A DNA stretch of 8,733 nt from Altererythrobacter sp. (lineage in GTDB: Bacteria; Pseudomonadota; Alphaproteobacteria; Sphingomonadales; Sphingomonadaceae), in assembly GCA_011524425.1 (NCBI GenBank), contig WTKI01000138.1, positions 1,200 through 9,932 of the forward strand. Reading direction: 5' to 3'. The notes beneath the pieces were generated by a model, which worked only from the letters and a program-made list of their open reading frames with translations, was not told the DNA's origin and made no database searches. Below are positions 1-5,993 of the stretch, piece by piece. Each line of letters begins with the position of its first letter. Within the stretch, counting starts at the first letter, position 1. The translations under genes and the position numbers were made by a program.

Positions 1-93
1 GACATCAGTTGCAATCCCTTCATAGGCATGACCGATATGTGGGCGCCCATTAGGATAGTTAATCGCTGTAGTGATATAAAAAGGGTCAGACAT
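1..93 (-). CDS. metG: Methionyl-tRNA synthetase, N-terminal 31 residues (partial; runs off the left edge)
   Basis: Only the first 31 codons lie in the window, starting from an ATG at 91-93. The translation opens [20 protein letters not shown] and continues [11 protein letters not shown]. The [17 protein letters not shown] block is the start of the class I methionyl-tRNA synthetase catalytic domain, and its HIGH tetrapeptide (residues 19-22) is the ATP-binding signature. The enzyme charges tRNA-Met in the cytoplasm. The start overlaps the end of holB by 8 bp and has no strong ribosome binding site, which points to translational coupling as the fifth gene of the operon. The family assignment is secure. 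The rest of the protein, including the KMSKS loop and any C-terminal tRNA-binding domain, is outside the window. Confidence 0.93.
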   Translation of the reverse strand, partial: MSDPFYITTAINYPNGRPHIGHAYEGIATDV

Positions 94-1036
94 TTGCGCG
101 CTCGCTAGCCGCACATGCGCTTGCAAGCAAGGTTCCGATTTCCATCGCAAGCAGGCCGGGATCGAAATTGAAAGTTGGCGCTTGCCTTGTCAGGGCCACC
201 AGTTCGCTATGAGCATCTATCAAAGCGAGCCGCTGCCGTGGATCAGCTTGTGCTGCTGCATCGGCTGTCAAATTGCGCGCCAGGGTCAGAATGGCCTGCA
301 AACGTTCACGATCAGGGCGCGCGCCAATGCGGGCTGCAAGTTCACCGCGCGCCTTAAATGTTCGGTCTCCTTCAGCAATCAGCGTTCGCATGACCTGTGC
401 GATTGAGCCCAGATCTTGCTCGACGAACTGCTGAGCGCTGCCCGGCGACCCACCTGCAAACTGCACGGCATCTGCCAAGGCGGCGCCATCGGTTTCCGGC
501 ATGCTGGACTTCAATTCCTGAACCAGCTCATCCTGACTAAGCGGATTGAACCGCAAGACACGGCAGCGCGAGCGAATTGTTGGAAGCAATTGTGCGGGAC
601 GGTGAGTCACCAACAGAAAGAAAGTGCCTTCAGGGGGTTCTTCCAGACTTTTGAGAAGCGCGTTGGACGCATTACGTTCCATATCATCTGCGGGATCGAT
701 GATCACAACACGTTTGTCGCCTAAGGTTGGACGGGTTGTGAGTCGCTGCTGCAATTGCCGGATCTGGCCAATCCTGATGCTCCGCGCCCGCTCGTACTCC
801 TTACCGTCGGCGGCCTTCTTCTCTTCCTTCTCGTCTTTAGGACCATAGGTCAGGATCAGGATATCAGGATGGTGCTCTTGGTTGTGGTCAGCGCCTAGCA
901 ATTCGCGGGCCGCAGCATCTGCAAACTTGCGCTTGCCCAAGCCCTGCCTCCCAGCAAGAATCCATCCATGATGCATCCGCGTGCCGGACGATGCTTCACG
1001 CCAAGCGCGCCAGGGTATCTCGTGATGCGCACTCAC
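86..1036 (-). CDS. holB: DNA polymerase III subunit delta' (clamp loader)
   Basis: Delta' is the rigid stator subunit of the clamp loader that opens the beta sliding clamp. I chose the GTG at 1034-1036 (316 aa, [12 protein letters not shown]...) because it overlaps the tmk stop as GTGA, the same 4-nt coupling as at the carboxypeptidase-tmk junction. A TTG at 1055-1057 would add seven residues. Neither start has a clear Shine-Dalgarno. Visible features (316-aa numbering): the [10 protein letters not shown] entry, a P-loop GRQGLGK (29-35) followed by Arg instead of Ser/Thr, the Walker-B-like strand [11 protein letters not shown] (109-119), the [11 protein letters not shown] segment, and the SRC sensor motif (156-158). 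The four-cysteine zinc module of E. coli delta' is absent. In that area lies a charged Lys/Glu stretch (about 65-85). The altered P-loop fits a subunit that probably does not hydrolyse ATP (inference). The identification is strong; the start is less certain. Confidence 0.93.
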   Translation of the reverse strand: MSAHHEIPWRAWREASSGTRMHHGWILAGRQGLGKRKFADAAARELLGADHNQEHHPDILILTYGPKDEKEEKKAADGKEYERARSIRIGQIRQLQQRLTTRPTLGDKRVVIIDPADDMERNASNALLKSLEEPPEGTFFLLVTHRPAQLLPTIRSRCRVLRFNPLSQDELVQELKSSMPETDGAALADAVQFAGGSPGSAQQFVEQDLGSIAQVMRTLIAEGDRTFKARGELAARIGARPDRERLQAILTLARNLTADAAAQADPRQRLALIDAHSELVALTRQAPTFNFDPGLLAMEIGTLLASACAASERANV

Positions 1037-1689
1037 TGGGCTGATGCACCAAGCCAAGGGGATAGGGCGTTCAAGATGCGCGCATGAACGTCTTCAGCAG
1101 AGCCAGCCCCTTCAATAATTGCAAAATCATCCGGATCCCTTGCCGCGATTTGGCGAAAGCCTTTTGCGACTGCCTCGTGATATTCCTCGTTGCGCCCTCC
1201 GATTGCATCGCTTTGATCACCGTCACGCGCCGCAAGTCTGGCAGCGACATCGGCCCCGGGCACTTCGATTAAAAGAGTGAGGTCTGGCCGAAATCCATCG
1301 CTTCCAATCTCATGCAATACCCGGATCGTGTCATCACCTAATTCGCCTGCGATTCCCTGATAAGCGCGACTTGAATCGAGGAAGCGGTCGCTAATGACCC
1401 ATACTCCGCGCGCCAAGGCTGGCTTGATCCGCTTTGCCACATGGTCGGATCGCGCTGCAGCGAATAAGAGCGCTTCTGCCGAAGCATCCCACCCTTCCCC
1501 AGGGGGATCAAGCAACAAGCTCCGGATCGCTTCTGCGCCGGGTGTACCGCCCGGTTCGCGTGTCACATCAACCTCTATGTGTCGTTCACGCAGAGCTTCT
1601 GCAAGCAAGCGGGCTTGCGTAGATTTGCCGGCCCCTTCCCCGCCTTCCAGCGCAATAAATACGCCGCGTTGACTGTGTTGCCCTGTCAT
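1033..1689 (-). CDS. tmk: Thymidylate kinase (dTMP kinase)
   Basis: This cytoplasmic enzyme phosphorylates dTMP to dTDP with ATP, the step common to both routes to dTTP. The 218-aa length is typical. Visible motifs: the P-loop GGEGAGKST (residues 16-24), the dTMP-contacting REPGGT (44-49), DRFLDSSRAYQG (101-112) with the DR(F/Y) signature, and a lid segment around 153-170 ending in GGRNEEYHEAV. The ATG at 1687-1689 overlaps the stop of the upstream carboxypeptidase gene as ATGA. The end overlaps the holB start. No strong ribosome binding site precedes it, so it is probably translated by coupling. The tmk-holB adjacency is widespread in bacteria and places precursor supply beside the replisome clamp loader. 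I see no missing catalytic residue. Confidence 0.97.
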   Translation of the reverse strand: MTGQHSQRGVFIALEGGEGAGKSTQARLLAEALRERHIEVDVTREPGGTPGAEAIRSLLLDPPGEGWDASAEALLFAAARSDHVAKRIKPALARGVWVISDRFLDSSRAYQGIAGELGDDTIRVLHEIGSDGFRPDLTLLIEVPGADVAARLAARDGDQSDAIGGRNEEYHEAVAKGFRQIAARDPDDFAIIEGAGSAEDVHARILNALSPWLGASAQ

Positions 1690-2849
1690 ACAAACCAGCT
1701 CATGACAGCATTCATAAGCCGGTCAAGTGGGCCAGCTACATTGACTGCTTTTGCGGTAAAAAGCGGGATTCGTGCCTCTGGTATATCGTCCCCTTTAACA
1801 ACCAATTCAGCGACCTGTTCACCTTCTGCAATGGGCGCCCGTATAGGTCCCACGTACTCGATACGAGCTGTTAGGTTAGTAGCAGCATCTTTCGGCACAG
1901 AAATACGAACAGCCGAATTTGCAACCAAAGGAACGGAAAAGCTTGTTCCGTTTTGGACACGCGCTTCACCAATCATCTGCTCGGCATCAAACAGATAGCG
2001 ATTTTCAAATGTGTCGAACCCCCATTCGATCAAATCCTGCGCAGCAACGCGCCGAATGCGGCTGCTGTCGGCCCCTCCTACAACCATAATCAAGCGCCGC
2101 CCGGCTCTTTTTACGCTGCCAAGGAAGCCAAAGCCTGCTTCATAGGTGAAGCCTGTCTTAATACCTTCCGCACCGCGCACATTGCCGATGATCGGATCAT
2201 GGTTGGATTGCGTGATACCACCGTATTGATACTCAGATTTGCCAATATAGCGATCAAACAAAGCAGGATGCCGGCTGATCATTGCTCGTGCCAAAACAGA
2301 CAAATCTCTGGCTGTTACGAAGGTTTGACCTTCATCCATCCATCCATTGGGATTTGCAAAATGGCTGTTTGTCATCCCGATTTTCTGCGCGTTGGCATTC
2401 ATCAATGAAGTCCATTCATCAACCGAGCCGGCAGCCCCCTCTGCCAAAACCATAGAGCCATCATTGGCCGAAACCGTTGTGATGCCAAACATCAATTGAT
2501 CGACTGTCGGGGTGGAATCCGAAGCGAGGAACATCGTCGAACCCTTGCGCCGCCACTGCCTGAATGTCTCAGGCCGAACTGTGAAAACAGCGTTCGGGTT
2601 GAGCTCTCCAGCACTCATCAATTCGAAAGCAGTGAAGGTTGTCATCACTTTCGTCATTGAGGCAGGAACAAAGCGTCTGTCGGCGTTACGCTCGTAAAGC
2701 ACTTGGCCGCTACCAGCGTCGATCAGGAATACAATCGGGACTTGCGCAGGGCTCGGCACGCTGTGCAAATTGTCCTTGGCTATCGCGTTCGCCGGGATCA
2801 AAATCAGTAAGGCTGCGAGGGCCTTCAACCCAAAACGGAACCCAATCAC
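1686..2849 (-). CDS. D-alanyl-D-alanine carboxypeptidase, PBP5/6 (DacA/DacC) family
   Basis: This is a periplasmic serine carboxypeptidase that trims the terminal D-Ala from peptidoglycan pentapeptides. It has 387 residues, the usual size. Residues 1-24 form a signal peptide (short basic start, hydrophobic core, cleavage after ANAIA). The peptidase S11 domain shows all three active-site motifs: SMTK (Ser64, Lys67), SAN (127-129) and KTG (231-233). Residues from about 285 to 370 match the beta-rich PBP5 C-terminal domain. The last residues, AGPLDRLMNAVMSWFV, look like the amphipathic helix that anchors PBP5 to the inner membrane. The start is GTG at 2847-2849, preceded by GAAGG at about 5 nt. 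An ATG slightly upstream is in another frame and stops at once. The gene lies 13 bp after the transglycosylase gene and overlaps tmk by 4 nt. The exact dacA/dacC orthology cannot be read from the sequence. Confidence 0.95.
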   Translation of the reverse strand: MIGFRFGLKALAALLILIPANAIAKDNLHSVPSPAQVPIVFLIDAGSGQVLYERNADRRFVPASMTKVMTTFTAFELMSAGELNPNAVFTVRPETFRQWRRKGSTMFLASDSTPTVDQLMFGITTVSANDGSMVLAEGAAGSVDEWTSLMNANAQKIGMTNSHFANPNGWMDEGQTFVTARDLSVLARAMISRHPALFDRYIGKSEYQYGGITQSNHDPIIGNVRGAEGIKTGFTYEAGFGFLGSVKRAGRRLIMVVGGADSSRIRRVAAQDLIEWGFDTFENRYLFDAEQMIGEARVQNGTSFSVPLVANSAVRISVPKDAATNLTARIEYVGPIRAPIAEGEQVAELVVKGDDIPEARIPLFTAKAVNVAGPLDRLMNAVMSWFV

Positions 2850-2862
2850 TTTGCCTTCACCA

Positions 2863-3888
2863 TCAACGCGAGATCTCGTCGGCTAACAGGCCCACGCTCA
2901 TCGCGTAATAATTCGAGCAATTATACTCCAGAATTGCGCGGTAATTGCTCGTCAGCAACCATGCACGTGTGCCCGGCCCGTCAGGCTGAAAAAGACTAGT
3001 CATGACGTCATCGCCTAATGGAACTTGCGGCTGAACCCCCAAAGCGCGCCATTCGCGGACTGTCTTCCATTGGCTGTGGCGTTCATGGACACGGGGACAG
3101 ACCTGCGCAACGAGCTCGCCTTTGTATGTATCGACATCAAAGCCAGAAGGGATACTCGCGCGAACACCCCAAGGTTGACCGGTACGCCATCCCGCAGCGC
3201 GGAAGTAGTTGGCTATGGAAGCAAAAGTGTCGGCCCGGTTGTTGAAAATGTCCGCGCGTCCATCACCATCGCCATCCACAGCAAGGCGCAAATAGACACT
3301 TGGCAAGAACTGCGGGTTTCCAAAAGCACCGGCCCAACTGCCAACGAGAGTGGAACGCGAATAGCCTTTGTCAGCGACTTTCATTAGCGCAACCCATTCA
3401 CTCGCGAACAAGTCTCGCCTGCGCCCTTCCCACGCAAGTGTCGAAAGCGAACGGGACATATCAAAATTCCCTTTAATCGTGCCATAGCTGGTTTCATGGC
3501 CAAAAATTGCCACGATAACTTCACCTGGGACGCCGTATTCCCGTTCAATACGAGACAGCATTGTTGGGTATGATTGAAATATCTCGCGCCCTCGATTGAT
3601 CCGCACGGAATTTACATGCGTTCGCAGATATGGGGAAAGCGGCGGGTAGCCTGTTCCGCGAGAGGAACCCGGCTGCCTTCGGTCAAGGCGAATCACCCGG
3701 TCATTTGCGGTAAGCCCTTCAGTCATTCGCTCAAGCGTACTTTCCCGCACCCCTTCAGCGCGGGCCTGAGCGATCAATATCTGAAGATAGGCCTCATAGC
3801 TTAAGTCTGGTTCTTGCGCGCTGACAGGCGCAATCATTGCGGCGAAAGCCGTTGCGAGCAGTGATGATAACAGTCGGGGAATCTTCAT
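2863..3888 (-). CDS. Lytic murein transglycosylase, MltB-like (SLT_2 family)
   Basis: It is predicted to cleave the MurNAc-GlcNAc bond of peptidoglycan non-hydrolytically, forming 1,6-anhydro ends. The product has 341 residues. A signal peptide covers 1-24 (cleavage after PVSA, then QEPDLSYEAYL). There is no lipobox Cys at the cleavage point, so it is likely soluble periplasmic rather than a lipoprotein like E. coli MltB. The catalytic Glu is Glu132 in IFGHETSYG. The family block GSWAGAFGNPQFLPS spans 183-197, and DGDGDGRADIFN (205-216) resembles the Ca-binding EF-hand-like loop of MltB. Cys264 and Cys324 could form a disulfide. No C-terminal peptidoglycan-binding repeat is visible. The ATG at 3886-3888 has a good ribosome binding site (AAGGA, 6 nt upstream). 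It heads the operon, and its activity on the same substrate as the next gene suggests shared envelope work. Confidence 0.94.
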   Translation of the reverse strand: MKIPRLLSSLLATAFAAMIAPVSAQEPDLSYEAYLQILIAQARAEGVRESTLERMTEGLTANDRVIRLDRRQPGSSRGTGYPPLSPYLRTHVNSVRINRGREIFQSYPTMLSRIEREYGVPGEVIVAIFGHETSYGTIKGNFDMSRSLSTLAWEGRRRDLFASEWVALMKVADKGYSRSTLVGSWAGAFGNPQFLPSVYLRLAVDGDGDGRADIFNNRADTFASIANYFRAAGWRTGQPWGVRASIPSGFDVDTYKGELVAQVCPRVHERHSQWKTVREWRALGVQPQVPLGDDVMTSLFQPDGPGTRAWLLTSNYRAILEYNCSNYYAMSVGLLADEISR

Positions 3889-3902
3889 AATTGTCCTTGT
3901 GC

Positions 3903-3931
3903 CACAGAAAACCTGAACAACAAGGTGTCAA
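3903..3931 (-). promoter_or_regulatory. Candidate promoter of the transglycosylase-carboxypeptidase-tmk-holB-metG operon
   Basis: Read on the minus strand, a perfect TTGACA occupies 3931-3926. At a 16-17 nt spacing it is followed only by a poor -10 (TTCTGT or TCTGTG). It lies about 40 bp before the transglycosylase ATG, the right place for the operon promoter. Alphaproteobacterial housekeeping promoters often keep a good -35 with a loose -10, so this is plausible but not proven. The -35 abuts the inverted repeat at 3932-3961. Confidence 0.35.
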
Positions 3932-3961
3932 AGCGGGGTGACAAGCACGAAATACCCCGCT
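3932..3961. repeat. Perfect 8-bp inverted repeat in the tRNA-Ser/transglycosylase gap
   Basis: AGCGGGGT at 3932-3939 is exactly inverted as ACCCCGCT at 3954-3961, with a 14-nt spacer. It sits immediately upstream of the TTGACA box facing the transglycosylase gene and 17 bp upstream of the tRNA-Ser. As DNA it could be an operator for either promoter. As RNA it would be a GC-rich hairpin; on the minus strand it is followed by only three T residues, so it is a weak terminator candidate for readthrough from the antiporter gene. I do not recognise the site. Confidence 0.4.
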
Positions 3962-3978
3962 AGCTGCACGATTCGAGC

Positions 3979-4068
3979 GGACAGGTGGCAGAGCGGTTGA
4001 ATGCACCGGTCTTGAAAACCGGCAAGGGTGCAAGCCCTTCGTGGGTTCGAATCCCACCCTGTCCGCCA
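3979..4068 (+). tRNA. tRNA-Ser (anticodon UGA)
   Basis: This is a 90-nt class II tRNA. The acceptor stem GGACAGG (3979-3985) pairs with CCTGTCC (4058-4064), followed by discriminator G and encoded CCA (4066-4068). The anticodon stem CCGGT/ACCGG (4006-4010 and 4018-4022) closes the loop CTTGAAA, giving anticodon TGA at 4013-4015, which reads UCA and related serine codons. A long variable arm (about 4023-4040, AAGGG pairing with CCCTT) is typical of tRNA-Ser. The T stem GTGGG/CCCAC (4041-4045 and 4053-4057) closes TTCGAAT. It is the only plus-strand gene here, placed between two minus-strand groups, and its own terminator follows. No duplicated 3' end suggesting an integrated element is visible in the window. 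Confidence 0.97.
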
Positions 4069-4072
4069 CAAT

Positions 4073-4100
4073 AGGCCTCATCTTCGGGTGAGGCCTTTTT
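4073..4100 (+). terminator. Intrinsic terminator of tRNA-Ser
   Basis: AGGCCTCA (4073-4080) pairs perfectly with TGAGGCCT (4089-4096). The stem extends by T-G and C-G pairs to a TTCG tetraloop (4083-4086), for about 10 bp in all, followed by a run of T (4096-4100). It starts 5 nt after the tRNA CCA end. On the opposite strand, after the antiporter stop, the same hairpin is not followed by a T-run, so it probably serves mainly the tRNA transcript. Confidence 0.88.
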
Positions 4101-4108
4101 GTTATCCG

Positions 4109-5962
4109 TCACGACCTCCCGCGCCTCAAAATCTCTTCCATCTGCTCACGCAAGACAGGATCCCATTCCGCGCGCAAAGACTTGATCTTATCCATCAGCG
4201 GCTCATTCTCGTGGTATGGGATGGTTGTATCGTAGAGATCAGCCACTTCGCGCAGCGATTTGCGATCCATCTCTTCCCATGCATCCGCCATCGCCTGCGC
4301 GTTTTGTCTGTCGACACCCAACGCCTCAAAAGCAGATCGACCCATCCGAACCGAACTGTCATAGGTTTCCCGCACAATGTCGCGGCAGCCATAGGACCAC
4401 AACTCGAAGACGTGATTGCGGTCGATTGCGCGAGCGATAACGTGCAGCTGGGGAAAGTTCGCAACGGCATACTTTACGAGCCTGTCGATACTCTCGCGAT
4501 CATCGAGCGCCACAACCAGCAGCTTTGCACGCCCAATCCCGGCAGCCTCAAGCAAGTCTGGACGGGTTGCATCACCGAAGTAAGTGCGGAAACCAAATTT
4601 GCGAACGATATCGAGATGCTTGGAATCATAGTCGATCACTGTCGTCTGAAAATTGGCGGACTGCAGCATGCGATCAATAATCCCGCCAACAAGGCCGCGC
4701 CCAGCTATGATGACTTGATTCTGCTCATCGATGTGATCCGCTTCGCGTTCACTGCCGACTGAATATCGCGGCGCTATCAGCTTGTCATAGGCAATGAAAA
4801 GCACCGGCGTGACTAGCATTGAAAATGCGACCACCAGCAACAGTAGGCTTGCAGTTTCTTGCGGAAGAACAGCGTTACCTAGGGCGAAAGCAATCAGGAC
4901 AAAGCCGAATTCGCCTGCCTGCGAAAGGCCCAGAGTGAACAGCCAACGATCCTGCTTCTTTAGATTGAACGGCTTCGCCAATACAAATAGCACTGACATC
5001 TTGGCGGCTAGCAAAACTGCAGTCCAGAACAGCACCAATCCAAACTGGTCAACGGCCAGCGCGAAATCGATCCCTGCCCCGACGGTGATAAAAAACAATC
5101 CAAGTAACAGGCTCTTGAACGGATTGATGTCTGCTTCGAGTTGATGCTTGTACTCGCTGTTGGCCAGAACTACGCCGGCAACGAAGGCCCCAAGTGCGGG
5201 CGAAAGGCCCACCAGCAGCATCAGCAACGCAATGCCGATCACGAACACCAATGCTGCCGCTGTAAACAGCTCTCGCAGCCCTGAAGATGCGATAAATCGG
5301 AAGATCGGCCGGCTTAGATAAGTTCCCAAGAGAACCACCAATCCGACAGACGCCAACGTGACCAATGCACCAGCCCAAGCTGGCAAATGAGCGACAAGGC
5401 TAAGATCGCCATGGCCGCTCTCGCTGTTGCCATTTGCAGCGGCCAGTTCCGGCAACGCCAATAAGGGCAGCACTGCAAGAATGAGAATCACCGCAACGTC
5501 TTGCACCAGCAAGACCGAGAAACTCGCTTCGCCGCCCGGTCGTTTCAGCCAGCCTTTCTCCTCCAGAGTTTGAAGGACAATGGCAGTTGAAGAGAGCGCC
5601 AGAATCATCCCGATCGCAAGAGCCGTGCGCCAGTCATCTCCGTTTAAGAGCGCGATCCCGGCGATAAGCAGAGTGGTAAGGAGCACTTGACCGCCGCCAA
5701 GGCCGACCAAACGTTTGCGCATCGCCCAAAGCCGCTTAGGCTCCAGTTCAAGCCCGATGATAAACAGCATCATAACAACGCCAAACTCGGCAAAATGCTG
5801 CAACGCTATGACGTCAACACCAAGGAAGCCGAGCAAAGGGCTAAGCGCCATCCCAGCGAGCAAATAGCCCAACACCGAGCCCAGACCGAGACGCGCAGCA
5901 ATAGGAACTGCTATGACCCCTGCCACGAGCAGGATGAATGCGAGGAGGAGGAATCCGGTCAT
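4109..5962 (-). CDS. Monovalent cation:proton antiporter, CPA2 family (KefB/KefC-like) with RCK/TrkA-N domain
   Basis: This is a predicted inner-membrane K+ (or Na+)/H+ antiporter. At 617 residues it is close to E. coli KefC. Residues 1 to about 395 form a membrane domain of roughly 12-13 hydrophobic segments, with SSTAIVLQTLEEKG (124-137), QDVAVI (154-159) and GAFVAGVVLANSEY (258-271). HQLEADINPFKS (273-284) matches the regulatory loop of KefC (HALESDIEPFKG). A cytosolic Rossmann RCK/KTN domain begins at about 415 with VIIAGRGLVG (GxGxxG at 421-426), followed by acidic Asp444 and FGDATRPDLLEAAG (462-475). A charged C-terminal helix follows. Two arginines of the KefC nucleotide/glutathione region appear replaced (see findings), so glutathione gating is doubtful. 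No KefF/KefG-type ancillary gene adjoins it. The gene follows lpdA by 31 bp and is probably co-transcribed. The ATG at 5960-5962 has GGGGGA about 9 nt upstream. Confidence 0.92.
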   Translation of the reverse strand: MTGFLLLAFILLVAGVIAVPIAARLGLGSVLGYLLAGMALSPLLGFLGVDVIALQHFAEFGVVMMLFIIGLELEPKRLWAMRKRLVGLGGGQVLLTTLLIAGIALLNGDDWRTALAIGMILALSSTAIVLQTLEEKGWLKRPGGEASFSVLLVQDVAVILILAVLPLLALPELAAANGNSESGHGDLSLVAHLPAWAGALVTLASVGLVVLLGTYLSRPIFRFIASSGLRELFTAAALVFVIGIALLMLLVGLSPALGAFVAGVVLANSEYKHQLEADINPFKSLLLGLFFITVGAGIDFALAVDQFGLVLFWTAVLLAAKMSVLFVLAKPFNLKKQDRWLFTLGLSQAGEFGFVLIAFALGNAVLPQETASLLLLVVAFSMLVTPVLFIAYDKLIAPRYSVGSEREADHIDEQNQVIIAGRGLVGGIIDRMLQSANFQTTVIDYDSKHLDIVRKFGFRTYFGDATRPDLLEAAGIGRAKLLVVALDDRESIDRLVKYAVANFPQLHVIARAIDRNHVFELWSYGCRDIVRETYDSSVRMGRSAFEALGVDRQNAQAMADAWEEMDRKSLREVADLYDTTIPYHENEPLMDKIKSLRAEWDPVLREQMEEILRRGRS

Positions 5963-5993
5963 TCCTGACTATTCCCCCGAGGCGCGACAAAGG

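Noticed and set aside
2333..2347. CATC tetranucleotide repeat (3.75 units) as a phase-variation tract
   Set aside because: Too few units, and it codes for the NPNGWMDEG stretch of the carboxypeptidase in an intact frame.
1953..2408. 151-aa plus-strand ORF
   Set aside because: Antisense to the carboxypeptidase gene, whose frame carries all active-site motifs; no recognisable protein features.
3794..4081. 95-aa minus-strand ORF (MRPIVADRVGFEPT...) between the antiporter and transglycosylase genes
   Set aside because: It is the antisense translation of tRNA-Ser and also overlaps the transglycosylase 5' end; a familiar annotation artefact.
3979..4100. tRNA-Ser as an attachment site for an integrated element
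   Set aside because: No integrase gene, no repeated tRNA 3' end, and only core genes on both sides within the window.
4028..4762. 244-aa plus-strand ORF
   Set aside because: It begins inside the tRNA-Ser and then runs antisense to the antiporter's RCK domain. It shows no domain and no ribosome binding site, and its length comes from the codon bias of the real gene.
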